This document shows, in pieces, positions 25,889-35,800 of a stretch of 64,000 nt of DNA. Made by a program: the position numbers and the translations under genes. Numbering within the stretch: position 1 is the first letter of the stretch; each line of letters begins with the position of its first letter. Origin of the DNA: Alteromonas confluentis. GTDB lineage: Bacteria; Pseudomonadota; Gammaproteobacteria; Enterobacterales; Alteromonadaceae. Below the pieces are notes generated by a model. That model made no database searches and was not told where the DNA came from. It saw only the letters and a list, made by a program, of their open reading frames with translations. The DNA lies in NCBI RefSeq assembly GCF_001757105.1, contig NZ_MDHN01000009.1, positions 18,771 through 82,770 on the forward strand. Direction: 5' to 3'.

Positions 25889-27117
25889 TGATAAAACACG
25901 CTAAACATACACTATGTGCCCTTGCTGTGGCTGCAGTGTGCAGTCCGGCACTGGCTGACAAAAGCAGTGATGCGATACACGAATCGCTGGTGGTAATGGA
26001 TACTCACCTGGATACGCCTGCGCTGCTGGTGCAGCCAGGTTTTGACATCATGGAAAGTCATACTTTTGATGATGACTTTTCTCAGGTCGATGTGCCCCGT
26101 ATGAACAGTGGCGGTCTGGACGGTGGCTTCTGGGCGATATATTCATCGCAGGGGCCTGTTACCGAAGCGGGCTTCCGGGAGTCGAGAGACACAGCGTTGC
26201 TGCGAGCCATGGCTATTCATGAGATGGTTGCGGCACATCCGGAGACATTCGCGCTGGCCACGGAACCTGAAGATGCCGAAGACATTGCGAAGCAGGGCAA
26301 AAAGATTGTGTACATCAGCATGGAAAACGCCTATCCGCTGGGCGAAGATTTAAGCCTGCTGGAGACGTTCTATAAAATGGGCGTGCGCATGGTCGGGCCG
26401 GTGCATTTTAAGAATAACCAGTTTGGTGACAGTTCCACCGATCCCAATGGCCAGCAGTATGGTGGTCTGTCCGATCTCGGCAAGGAACTGATTAAGAAAG
26501 CCAATCAACTGGGGATGATTCTGGATGCTTCCCACGCTCATGATGATGTACTCAAAGACATGATTGCGCTGTCGAAAACGCCGGTCATACTGTCTCACTC
26601 GGGTACCAAAGCGGTGTATGACCATCCTCGTAACGTCGATGACCCTCTGCTTAAAAAGCTGGTTGCCAGTGGCGGCGTGATCCATGTAAATGCCTACAGT
26701 TCCTACCTGAAGGAATTACCCAACGATCCGGAGCGGGGGAAAGCTTATGGTGAGCTGTTCAAACAGATGGGCAACATGGCGGAGATGACAGCAGAAGAGA
26801 TTGCCGCGCTGAAGGCGAAACGCAAGCAAATCGATATGGAACATCCGGCCGTGCGCGCCACCTTTGAGGATTACATGGAACACTTCCTTCATATCCTGAA
26901 AGTGGCTGGTCCACAGCACACCGGCGTGGGGGCAGACTGGGATGGCGGTGGCGGCGTCGACAATATGATGGATGTTGCTGCGCTCCCCAAAATTACCGGG
27001 CGATTACTGGCGGAAGGATATTCAGAAAAAGATTTGGCTGATATCTGGGGTAATAATGCATTGCGCTTACTGCAACAGGCTAAAGACTATGCTGAATCTC
27101 TGAAAAAGCCTCAATAG
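25888..27117 (+). CDS. M19 family membrane-type dipeptidase, exported
   Basis: A 409-residue renal-dipeptidase-like zinc hydrolase that cleaves dipeptides, in some relatives including D-amino-acid dipeptides. The signal peptide ends at SPALA (residue 23). Metal and active-site motifs: H40 and D42 in MDTHLDTP, E in YISMENAYPLGED, the histidines in LDASHAHDD and ILSHSGTKAVYDHPRN, and the late GVGADWDGGGG. Its ATG overlaps the TBDR stop by one base, so translation is coupled. A terminator-like hairpin lies 22 nt after its stop. Confidence 0.93.
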   Translation: MIKHAKHTLCALAVAAVCSPALADKSSDAIHESLVVMDTHLDTPALLVQPGFDIMESHTFDDDFSQVDVPRMNSGGLDGGFWAIYSSQGPVTEAGFRESRDTALLRAMAIHEMVAAHPETFALATEPEDAEDIAKQGKKIVYISMENAYPLGEDLSLLETFYKMGVRMVGPVHFKNNQFGDSSTDPNGQQYGGLSDLGKELIKKANQLGMILDASHAHDDVLKDMIALSKTPVILSHSGTKAVYDHPRNVDDPLLKKLVASGGVIHVNAYSSYLKELPNDPERGKAYGELFKQMGNMAEMTAEEIAALKAKRKQIDMEHPAVRATFEDYMEHFLHILKVAGPQHTGVGADWDGGGGVDNMMDVAALPKITGRLLAEGYSEKDLADIWGNNALRLLQQAKDYAESLKKPQ

Positions 27118-27139
27118 TGATGTAATTGATAATTTGATT

Positions 27140-27168
27140 AACGGGCATCGTCATGGTGTCCGTTTTGT
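27140..27168 (+). terminator. Terminator-like hairpin after the dipeptidase gene
   Basis: AACGGGCA pairs with TGTCCGTT (8 bp with one G-T pair) around a 9-nt loop, followed by TTGTATTATTTTT. Confidence 0.6.
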
Positions 27169-27487
27169 ATTATTTTTCCTTTTTACCTGAATCGTAAACC
27201 CTGCAAATCGAATACTCAGACAATTCAGCTTCAAATACTCAGGGTTTATCTCTCTGGTAGAATAAACCGCCTCCTCGTACTTCTTTCTAAGCGGTGTCTG
27301 CGCTAAACTGCAAACCAGCAACGACCATGTCTTCGTCGGTTCACTCTGGCAGCCTGGTGAATACGGCTGTCGCCGCCTCCAGCACATTGCTTAAACTGGA
27401 GCTCCGAATCTGACCCATACTGTCTTTTCGACAATCGTGTCGTCTGCTGTTTCCGAAACAATGAGTGTTTAATTAGTGAGGGTTGAG
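27169..27487. promoter_or_regulatory. Leader/promoter region of ilvE
   Basis: About 320 bases before the aminotransferase. TAGAAT at about 27259 could be a -10 element but no good -35 is present. I looked for a leader peptide rich in Ile, Leu or Val with a terminator/antiterminator pair, as in ilv attenuators, and did not find a convincing one. Confidence 0.3.
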
Positions 27488-28555
27488 ATGTCTATTGAAG
27501 TGTTGCCTCTGGATGCCGATAAACGCGGCGAATGTCCCCAGGAGTTTAGTTTTGGCGCAGTATTTTCTGATCACATGTTTCGCCAGGTCTTCGACAAAGG
27601 TGTGGGTTGGCATGATGCGCAAATCGTCCCTTATCAGGCACTTCAATTAGACCCTTCAGCCGCGGTTCTACACTACAGCCAGGAAATCTTTGAGGGATTA
27701 AAAGCGTATCGTCGCGAAGACGGTAAGATTAACCTGTTCCGTCCGGAAGCCAACTGCCGTCGTTTCAACCGCTCAGCGGCACGTATGGTTATGCCTGAGG
27801 TGGAAGAAAGCTTACACCTGGAAGCACTGAAAAAGCTGGTTAAGCTCGATGCAGCCTGGGTGCCTTCTAAAGACGGTTCGTCGCTGTATATTCGTCCGGC
27901 GATGATTGCAACCAGCAGCAAGCTGGGTCTGGGCGCAAGCTCACAATATACCCACTTCATTATCACTGGCCCATCTGGTGCGTACTTCGCTGGCGGCTTT
28001 AATCCTATTGCGGTTTATATTACCGATGAATACCGTCGCGCAGTGGCTGGTGGTGTCGGTGAAGCGAAAACCGGTGGTAACTATGCGGCCAGCCTGATGG
28101 CTTCTGAAAAAGTGGCTGAACTGGGTTACTCGCAAGTGTTGTGGCTGGATTCAATTCATGGTCAGTACATCGAAGAAGTGGGTGCGATGAACATTTGTTT
28201 CGTTTACGAAGGCAAAAAGATTGTTACCCCTGCGCTTAGTGGCAGTATTTTACCAGGCATTACCCGTGACTCTATTCTGAAACTGGCGCCTACTCTTGGC
28301 TACGAAGTCAGTGAAGAACGCATGGATGTGAATCAGGTTGTGGCTGATATCGAATCAGGCAAAATCACTGAAGTGTTTGGCTGTGGCACCGCGGCAGTTA
28401 TCTCTCCAGTAGGTAAACTGTGCTTTATGCAAAAAGATTACGTAGTAAATAACAACGAATCAGGCCCTGTTTCCAAGCATCTATACGACCAGTTAACCGG
28501 TATTCAGTACGGTAAAATTGAAGACCCGTTCGGCTGGATCACTACCATCGATTAA
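27488..28555 (+). CDS. ilvE: Branched-chain amino acid aminotransferase
   Basis: PLP-dependent fold-IV enzyme that transfers the amino group between glutamate and the 2-oxo acids of Leu, Ile and Val, in the cytoplasm. The 355 residues match the type II (BCAT2, eukaryote/actinobacterial-like) subgroup rather than the shorter E. coli IlvE. Seen: HYSQEIFEGLKAYR, RPEANCRRFNRSA, LYIRPAMIATSSKLG, the PLP-lysine segment GEAKTGGNYAASL, YIEEVGAMNICFV and GCGTAAVISPVG. GAGGG lies 6 nt before ATG 27488. It is a single-gene unit ended by a strong terminator. Confidence 0.96.
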   Translation: MSIEVLPLDADKRGECPQEFSFGAVFSDHMFRQVFDKGVGWHDAQIVPYQALQLDPSAAVLHYSQEIFEGLKAYRREDGKINLFRPEANCRRFNRSAARMVMPEVEESLHLEALKKLVKLDAAWVPSKDGSSLYIRPAMIATSSKLGLGASSQYTHFIITGPSGAYFAGGFNPIAVYITDEYRRAVAGGVGEAKTGGNYAASLMASEKVAELGYSQVLWLDSIHGQYIEEVGAMNICFVYEGKKIVTPALSGSILPGITRDSILKLAPTLGYEVSEERMDVNQVVADIESGKITEVFGCGTAAVISPVGKLCFMQKDYVVNNNESGPVSKHLYDQLTGIQYGKIEDPFGWITTID

Positions 28556-28574
28556 ACGATGGTTATGCATTAAC

Positions 28575-28600
28575 AATGGCGCCTGATGGGCGCCATTTTT
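28575..28600 (+). terminator. Rho-independent terminator of ilvE
   Basis: AATGGCGCC pairs with GGCGCCATT (9 bp) around a 5-nt loop and is followed by a T run. Confidence 0.85.
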
Positions 28601-28676
28601 GTTTTCGCTGAACAAGCGCAATGAAAAACGCGTCGGAACATTGTACGCTGACAAAATTGAAAAAAGAGGATGTTTT

Positions 28677-29147
28677 ATGAGAACCGGATTATGTGTTGCT
28701 GCGGCGAGCTTGCTGCTGCTTTCGGGTTGTTCCGACAATGAGGTGGGTGATGTGTCGTTGGGCTTATTTACCACCAAAGACATTAAAATTGACTCGCTGA
28801 CCGACCCGGGTATTCCCGGCGTGACTTGTCATGTGGCGAGCATCGAAGCGAACTTGAGTCTGGCTGATCCATCGGATAGTTCAATTTCTTGCCGTCAAAC
28901 CGGCGACATTACGCCCGCCATGCTGGCAGAGATTGATAAATCGGACTCTGGTGAAGTGATATTCCGTAAGTCGAAAAGTGTGCTGTTTAAGAATATGAAA
29001 ATCCGCCGGATCCTCGATAGGAAAAGTCAGACATTGATGTACCTCGCGTATTCCACCAAGGAAACATCGGGAAGCTTCAAGCACAGTTTGTCGACAGTGC
29101 CACTGTGGGGCACCAGTGCTTATCAAACGCAGCCGATGCAGGATTAA
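28677..29147 (+). CDS. creA: CreA family lipoprotein
   Basis: A 156-residue protein with a lipoprotein signal peptide (LLLLSGC, Cys18). The body (DVSLGLFTTKDIKIDSLTDPGIPGVTCHVASIE, then DPSDSSISCRQTG, then SKSVLFKNMKIRRILDRKSQTLMYLAYSTK) is the CreA family pattern, including conserved Cys in VTCH and ISCRQ. E. coli CreA has no established biochemical role. AAGAGGATGTTTT gives the ribosome site for ATG 28677. It is close to, and in the same direction as, the adenosylhomocysteinase-like gene (111 nt), but a functional link is not evident. Confidence 0.88.
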   Translation: MRTGLCVAAASLLLLSGCSDNEVGDVSLGLFTTKDIKIDSLTDPGIPGVTCHVASIEANLSLADPSDSSISCRQTGDITPAMLAEIDKSDSGEVIFRKSKSVLFKNMKIRRILDRKSQTLMYLAYSTKETSGSFKHSLSTVPLWGTSAYQTQPMQD

Positions 29148-29257
29148 TCTGCGTCTGACTAACGGCATGATAATTGGGGCGTTTTGCCGTTAAGATACAG
29201 GCGAAGCCTGCTATTATGGCGCCCCGATTTATTCTTCCAATTTCTTCAGGCAATTAC

Positions 29258-30364
29258 ATGTATCAGAATTTTCAGGCCGAGCTAGACTGGGCAACCCTTC
29301 ATATGACCCGTACTCGCGACGCGTTGGCGGCACTTCCCGACCTTAGCGGCGTTCGCCTTGCCTGTAACATGCACCTTGATCTGAAAATGGCGCCGCTGGT
29401 GGCGGGTCTATTGGATAGAGGCTGCGAAATATTTCTCACAACCTGTAACCCGACAACTGTGCAAGATGACGTTGTTGCTTATTTGGTGGAAAAAGGTGCA
29501 GCGGCTCACGCCTGGCGCGATATGAGCGACGCCGACTGGTCTGAATCTTTCAATAAGGCGCTGGCATGGCAGCCAACGCACCTGTGTGAAATGGGCGCAG
29601 ATTTAACTACCCGTCTGCACGAGAACGATGCATCAACCACGGTAAAAGCAGGCCTTGAAGCCACCGGTTCCGGTATCACGCGGTTAGGTGGTGTAGCCCC
29701 CCGTTACCCGATTTTTAACTGGGACGATTTGCCAGTAAAAGAAGGCCTGCATAATCGCCACATGGTGGGATTAAGTGCCTGGCAGACCTTCTTCCAGACT
29801 ACCCACCTCACGCTGCATGAAAAGACTGTTGTGGTTATCGGTTATGGGCTGGTGGGTCAAGGCGTAGCAGCATCGGCCAAAGCGTTTGGTGCGCAGGTGC
29901 AGGTAGCCGAACTCGATCCAGCCCGTGCTCTGCAGGCGAAGTACGATGGCTGGCCGGTGGTGAGTCTCGATGATGCCGCGAAAGAGGCGGATGTAATTGC
30001 CACCGCCACCGGCGCGGCTGGGGTAGTAAGCGCGCGCCATCTGGATAGGCTTAAAGATGGCGCTTTTGTTCTGAACGTTGGGCACGTGGCCAAAGAAATC
30101 GATGTGGCTTACCTGAAAGCCAATAGTACTGAATCTCTTCCTATGCCTTATGTGAATGCTTACAACCGTAACGGTAAAACGGTATTTCTGCTTGCCGATG
30201 GTTCTATGTTTAACCTGACTGCCGGATATGGCGACAGCATCAACGCATTCGATGTGACACTGGCCGTGATGGCGGCAGGTATTGGATTTATCGTCAGAGA
30301 GGGAGAGCAGTCAGAGAACGGTTTGTATCTGCTGCCTGAGACGGCATGGAAGAAAGTGCTGTGA
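29258..30364 (+). CDS. S-adenosyl-L-homocysteine hydrolase-like protein (divergent)
   Basis: A 368-residue protein with the AdoHcyase layout: N-terminal substrate domain (LACNMHLDLKMAPLVAGLL, TTCNPTTVQDDVVAYL, CEMGADLTTRLH), NAD-binding Rossmann region (VVVIGYGLVGQGVAASAKAFGAQV) and a C-terminal LLADGSMFNLTAGYGDS block. It is shorter than the usual 430-470 residues. The segment equivalent to the catalytic Lys-Asp pair (NDSVTKSKFDN in canonical enzymes) reads DDLPVKEGLHNRH, keeping Lys but placing His where Asp is expected. It may be a related hydrolase or an enzyme with altered chemistry. The start at 29258 is chosen for domain fit; ATG 29216 is possible. Confidence 0.8.
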   Translation: MYQNFQAELDWATLHMTRTRDALAALPDLSGVRLACNMHLDLKMAPLVAGLLDRGCEIFLTTCNPTTVQDDVVAYLVEKGAAAHAWRDMSDADWSESFNKALAWQPTHLCEMGADLTTRLHENDASTTVKAGLEATGSGITRLGGVAPRYPIFNWDDLPVKEGLHNRHMVGLSAWQTFFQTTHLTLHEKTVVVIGYGLVGQGVAASAKAFGAQVQVAELDPARALQAKYDGWPVVSLDDAAKEADVIATATGAAGVVSARHLDRLKDGAFVLNVGHVAKEIDVAYLKANSTESLPMPYVNAYNRNGKTVFLLADGSMFNLTAGYGDSINAFDVTLAVMAAGIGFIVREGEQSENGLYLLPETAWKKVL

Positions 30365-30562
30365 TAACGTGCCACTGTTTTATGCACAGTCGGAGCTGGA
30401 GTTCGGTCACAACTAAGAATTGATATTTGGTGAAAATATAAAGATTTTAATTTACTGATTAAAAAGGTTTTTTATTTTTTCTCACACAAATTTAGTTTTT
30501 TCTGTCACATATTCACCGGTTGGCGTTTCTCTTCTATGTACTTTCACTCAAAGGAAATCATA

Positions 30563-31471
30563 ATGAAACGTCTCTATCCACCTCACCGCTTTGCAGCTGC
30601 TCTTTCATTCACCATGGGGGCTTGGCTGCTGACATCCTCAGTTGCTGCAAGCCCAGACACTGAGTCTCATACTAACGTTATTCATGTCGATGAGTATGGG
30701 GTTGGTACGCCTGTAATCCTCATTCCCGGCCTCATGTCAGACGGTACTGTCTGGCAATCAACCGTGGATGAATTGCAAAAAGACCACAAGGTATACGTTA
30801 TCAATGTAGCTGGTTTTGGCCGTACGCCTGTAGCGCCGGATACCACTCTGGAAAATGTTGAACATGCCGTGGCTGATTACTTGGTGTCACATCAGATAGA
30901 CAATCCCGTTGTCATCGGTCACAGCATGGGCGGCTTTCTGGCTATGGCGCTGGCGGTAAACCCTGACGTGGAAATCAGTAAAGCAATTTCTGTTGATGGG
31001 CTGCCGTATATCGGGGCCATCTTTACTGGCAGTAATGATGTGAGTGTTGAAATGCTGGCACCACAAGCATCGCAGATTCGCGGTATGTACGCGGCAATGA
31101 GCAGAGAGCAGTTTGAAGGGCAAACCCGAATGGGTCTGTCGCGACAGAGTGCTTCTGAAGCCGGGCATCAGAAGGTGATAGAGTTCGCCAGTACGTCCGA
31201 TCCGGCCACTGTTGGGCAAATCATGTATGATTTAATGAGTCGTGATTTACGAGAAGCTCTGCGTGAAACCGATACCCCCATCGTTTTGCTGGGCGCATCA
31301 GGTGGCTTTCAGGATGCACAGAGAAAACAGTCTGTCGAAAAAATGTATGAACAGCAACTTGCGAGTGTGCCCAGTGCTACGGTAAAAATGAACACTCAGT
31401 CCCTTCATTTTATCATGTACGACGATCCGGCATGGCTGAAAGAACAGATTAACCACTTTATCAAGGAATGA
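30563..31471 (+). CDS. Secreted alpha/beta hydrolase
   Basis: A 302-residue alpha/beta-hydrolase-fold protein with a signal peptide (SSVAAS, about residue 29). Seen: ILIPGLMSDGTVW (oxyanion region), nucleophile S121 in VIGHSMGGFLA, and a late His in SLHFIMYDDP; the acid is probably the Asp in this region or at RETDTPIVLLG. Substrate unknown; the short-cap architecture resembles haloperoxidase/esterase-like enzymes. AAAGGAAATCATA is a good ribosome site. Its TGA overlaps an ATG of the sigma-factor gene, so the two are an operon, and the hydrolase may be co-regulated with, or a target of, that sigma factor. Confidence 0.88.
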   Translation: MKRLYPPHRFAAALSFTMGAWLLTSSVAASPDTESHTNVIHVDEYGVGTPVILIPGLMSDGTVWQSTVDELQKDHKVYVINVAGFGRTPVAPDTTLENVEHAVADYLVSHQIDNPVVIGHSMGGFLAMALAVNPDVEISKAISVDGLPYIGAIFTGSNDVSVEMLAPQASQIRGMYAAMSREQFEGQTRMGLSRQSASEAGHQKVIEFASTSDPATVGQIMYDLMSRDLREALRETDTPIVLLGASGGFQDAQRKQSVEKMYEQQLASVPSATVKMNTQSLHFIMYDDPAWLKEQINHFIKE

Positions 31472-31473
31472 TC

Positions 31474-32592
31474 ATGAGTGTGCAAATCGCCGAACAAGAC
31501 GTACTACTGGCCATGAAAGGTGACAACAACGCCTTCACGCGTCTTATCCAGGCCACTCGAAATACCATCAGCAGCATCGCCCTGGCGATTGTGAAAGATC
31601 TCGATGCCAGTGAGGAAGTGGCACAGCAGGTGTATATTCAGTGCTGGCAGAAACTGAACACGCTGAAAAGCCCGTCCAGCTTTCTGCCTTGGTTAAGACA
31701 GTCTACACGCTATGCCGCGTTCAATTATCTTCGGGATAACCGGGTTACCGACAGAGTTGGAGGCGACGAGGCTGACTTACTTTTTTCCCAATTTTGTCAG
31801 GATGACGGCGATTCTGAAACGGTGTTAAGTCGAAGCCAACAGGCGCAAATTCTTGCAAGGGTAGTTGACGACTTGCCGGAAGAAACCCGAGAAATTGTCC
31901 TGTTGTATTATCGGGAGGAGCAGTCGAGCGCACAGGTGGCAACATTGTTGTCAATTTCGGATGCATCGGTTCGCCAACAACTAAGTCGGGCACGCCAAAC
32001 GCTAAAAGGAAAACTGCTGGATAAATCCGGTGCACTTATTTTATCGACAGCGCCCACACTGACTATCAGTTCAGTACTTGTCGCTAGTGCGGGCATCAGT
32101 TCGCCCGCTCAGGCAGCCACTGTTTCAAGTGCAAGTTCGTCAACAGCCATGAAGGGCGGTTTGATAGGAGCACTCCAGTGGATATTCAGTGGCGCCATGT
32201 TGGCTACATTTGCCGGTTTAATCGCGGTTTACCTGAGTGCAGAAATTCCTTTGCGTCGCATGCGAAACGAAGGTCGAAAAGTAGCGCTGAGAAAAGAGCG
32301 TAAGCGCACCATGATAGGCATCGTTATCACCGGCGTTTTGCTGACCGCTGCCTATGAATTCACTTCGGGGTGGGTATTCCCTATTGTGGCCTACGAACTC
32401 ATGATGGTTGTGATTTTCGTACAAACCCGCAAAACGCAAATCATTATCGCTGCCGATGAAAATACGAGAGGCAAAAAAGCGTTGTCGGTTTTCGGTTCCT
32501 GCTCCGGTACTTTCTGGCTTCTTACAGGAATAACTCTGGGTAATCTTGGGATGATCGCGGGACTGTATACAAGTGGGAGGGCGCTCTGGTAA
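31474..32592 (+). CDS. ECF-type RNA polymerase sigma factor with C-terminal membrane domain
   Basis: A 372-residue protein, about twice the length of a usual ECF sigma factor. Region 2 is at about 10-85 (NAFTRLIQATRNTISSIALAI, DASEEVAQQVYIQCWQKL, FLPWLRQSTRYAAFNYLRD) and region 4 at about 130-178 (LPEETREIVLLYYREEQSSAQVATLLSIS, ASVRQQLSRARQTLK). After residue 185 come an Ala/Ser-rich linker and four or five hydrophobic segments (about 228-250, 278-297, 302-322, 344-372). No anti-sigma gene is adjacent, so the tail may tether or inhibit the sigma domain. AAGGA lies 6 nt before ATG 31474; ATG 31468 overlaps the hydrolase stop. Confidence 0.88.
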   Translation: MSVQIAEQDVLLAMKGDNNAFTRLIQATRNTISSIALAIVKDLDASEEVAQQVYIQCWQKLNTLKSPSSFLPWLRQSTRYAAFNYLRDNRVTDRVGGDEADLLFSQFCQDDGDSETVLSRSQQAQILARVVDDLPEETREIVLLYYREEQSSAQVATLLSISDASVRQQLSRARQTLKGKLLDKSGALILSTAPTLTISSVLVASAGISSPAQAATVSSASSSTAMKGGLIGALQWIFSGAMLATFAGLIAVYLSAEIPLRRMRNEGRKVALRKERKRTMIGIVITGVLLTAAYEFTSGWVFPIVAYELMMVVIFVQTRKTQIIIAADENTRGKKALSVFGSCSGTFWLLTGITLGNLGMIAGLYTSGRALW

Positions 32593-32830
32593 AGTGCCTG
32601 ACCCAAATTAATATTCATAGGTAACTCCTCAGCTATAAGCATCGTATTGCTCGTTTTCTAGCGTTATGGGGTGTTTATATTTGTTTTTATATCGCTTTTT
32701 TCTTATTGAAAGAGAGTAATGTGAACGCTATGATGAGATTAATTTTTATACAATTATTCAGTTATAACGTTTAGTGGTTACTGCAGTTCGACTTCGATAG
32801 GATGTGACGTTATTAAAGCAAGGATGCTTT

Positions 32831-35800
32831 ATGACACCGCTTAAGCGAAACCTCTCCCGCCTTATATTTATCATATTAGTTCTGCTTGTAGGCAGTGTCA
32901 TTTTCGGTGTTATCTATTTTCTGAAAATGGAGAGGAATGAAGATGTTCTCAATACACTATATTTTCGGGAATTGCAGCAGATAGAAGGGACTATTGCTCG
33001 AACCCTACAAAAGGTAGAGAAAACTTCTGATTACTCGTTGCCCAATAAGTTTAATATTGAAAACGTCGAGCTAAAAGATGTTGAAAAAAAAAGTACGTCG
33101 GCAATTCGCTCTCTTAGTACGTCTGCAAATGAGCTTCGCGACTTACAAGTCTTAGATGTATCTGTTGAGGTAGGTTTTGAAGACAAATACAAAAACAGAT
33201 ATGAAATAGAGAAAACTAACTCTCAATTTGCTTTTTTTATACCGAGCTATGATAAAGCCATATTTGAACAATCGGTATATTACGGTGCAAACACTAAACT
33301 TAAACTTACCCTCCAAAGCAGTATTCAGTATGTACTGAGTCAACGGCTTAATCGATTTCAAACTGTCGCGCTTGTAGAAGATAGCGGTGAAGTCAAAAGC
33401 GTGGTGAATAACGCAACGAAGTTAGTTAATGACCCTGAGTTATTTTTTAAGGATATAGGTAATCTTGTACCAGAACTCTATGCTAATGGCAGCGAAAAAA
33501 ATATAGACGAAGCTGTTTCGGATCGGGTGCGCCTCTCCGGTACGCGATACAACGACGTTCAATTCGATGACACAACCTATCGCATTTATCTTCATCCATT
33601 AACCAGCAAAGGTAAAAGCGTTGAAGGTAAATATTACTATTTAGTTGGGGCAGTTAAAAAGAAACTAATCACCTCCCAGAAACTGAAATTGCCGCCAGAT
33701 ATGTTGATGTGGCTGATTTTAGCGTTATTGTTCCTTATTGCGATTATCCCACTACTCAAGCTTAGATTTATCAGTGAAACTTATTCAATTCAGCCAGGAG
33801 ATAAAAGTCAAATCGTCCTAGGACTTATCGTGGCTGTAGGCATTGTTACCATTGGACTCTCCCAACAGTTGTTTCAGGACTATCTGATCGAGGTGAAAGA
33901 GAAGCAGTTAAAGACTATCTATCGTGATATGCGTCAAGATGTCACTAAAGAGGTAAAGCAAGTTCTGGGTATAACACGAAGATTAGCTATTGCGAGGGAA
34001 CAACCCACAGAAGAGCATCCATTGCTCGGCCCTTTAACTTACAAGAAAAATAATCTTAAATCCTGGGGTGAATTTTTAAGGGATAAATATAATTATATTC
34101 CTGAGCAATATTTACTAATACCCGCACTCAACATTGTAAATGCGTATGGTTTTTTAGGAACATGTTTTAATCACAATAAAATCATTGATAGAACTAAAAA
34201 AGAAAAAATTAAGCCGGATATAAAGCTTGAAAATACAGTATACACAAGCTTTCTTAGCACGCAGTTACTCGGAAATTCAGTGGAAGGCCGCAAAAACTGC
34301 TCGTTCCTGGAAGCCTTATCCTCTCTTGGTGCTGATGGGAAAGTGGTTAAAGATAAATTAACGCCATTTTTATACCTCTCTGAAAAGCTGGTGAACACGA
34401 GCTTATTGGACCTTTCTGACAGAGAGTACTTTAAAGCGGCTATGCGCGAAGAGTATTGGAGCATGAAGCTTGATGGAATAGATATGCAGAACGTATTTAT
34501 GGAGCGGATTTTCAATATTGAGGATGGGCGTCGGAATCTAATGTTCACAATCCCACCAATAAAACGTTCTCATGAAGAAATAGAGAGTGGTCAAGACGAA
34601 GTAAAAATGCATTTTGCAGGTACAAGATTATCATCACTTGTTGATCGCATTTTACCAAAGCATTTTGGATTTGCAGTTATCGACGAACAAGGTGATGTTA
34701 TTTTTCACAGTGATGATTCGCTAAGTCTCGTGGAGAATTTCTTTATTGAAACTAGCCAAAATGCATTATTGAGAGCGGCAACGACATCTATTTCAAATCA
34801 GAGTGTTCCCGTTAATCTGGAATATAAGGGAGTACCTCATAAGGCGGTTGTAGGGTCTCTACTAGAGCCCTCAGCGTCGAACAATGCACCTTGGCATCTT
34901 GTTGTTTTTTTCGATCCGACGGAACTACAAACTATTAATATGGTGATGGTCTTTACAACGGTCTTTATTTTTTTACTGACTATTATTCCTGGCTTTATAA
35001 TTTTCCGATATCTGACTATTCAACGATTCTGGCAGGATTTGTGTTATTACAACCGCCACAAACAAATGTGTTACTTGGGCGGCACGATCCTAACATTTGC
35101 GACAGGTCTTTTTATTATTTCGCTAATGGGTATAGTGGTCAGCCTGGTAGGCAGGCTACTTCTCTGGTCCGTGATGTCAGCGGTACTGGCTTCACTGGTC
35201 ATCTACTGCTGGCAACTACGTTACAATATGTATTATTGGTGGCGACAGCCACTTATCGCTTTCACAGGCCTTTGCATTCCGGTTTTGCTCGCAGTATTTA
35301 TTTCCTGGAGAGAGTTCTACACAATTATTCCTGAAAACCAAATTAGTGCACTTATAGGAATTGTTCTCCTTATTTCAGCATGCAGTATATTACTGAAAAG
35401 AAGTCAGTGTAAATTATGGGAAAGCCCTCTGATTAATTTCTTATGTGCTAAATTGCTGCTTTCCCTTTGTTTATTGGCTTTGACTATTATCTTTTTATTC
35501 AGAAGCTGGCAATTTGGCATAGTAATATGTTTAGGGCTCGTTTTGTGGTGGGTCATTAGTAGAAAAAATAAAAATGCCAGCCGACCCGAATCAACATTTT
35601 CAAGAGAGAAAACACGATTTTCGACAAGCTACGTCTGGTTTTTAGCTAGTCTTTTTTATTTTGCTGGTAGTGTGCCGGCATCAATAATTACCTTTAGCGC
35701 TCATGATTACTTACTATCAAGGCAAGCTCAGTTTGAAGAGCAAGCGCTAAAAAGTGAAATTAGTAAGAAAGACGAAGTGTTTGCTAGTTATATTCGTTTT

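Noticed and set aside
27169..27487. An attenuator leader for ilvE
   Set aside because: No short frame rich in branched-chain codons followed by alternative hairpins was found.
29165..29230. A possible SAH riboswitch before the adenosylhomocysteinase-like gene
   Set aside because: GGGGCG and CGCCCC words form an inverted repeat, but the conserved SAH riboswitch core sequences are not present.
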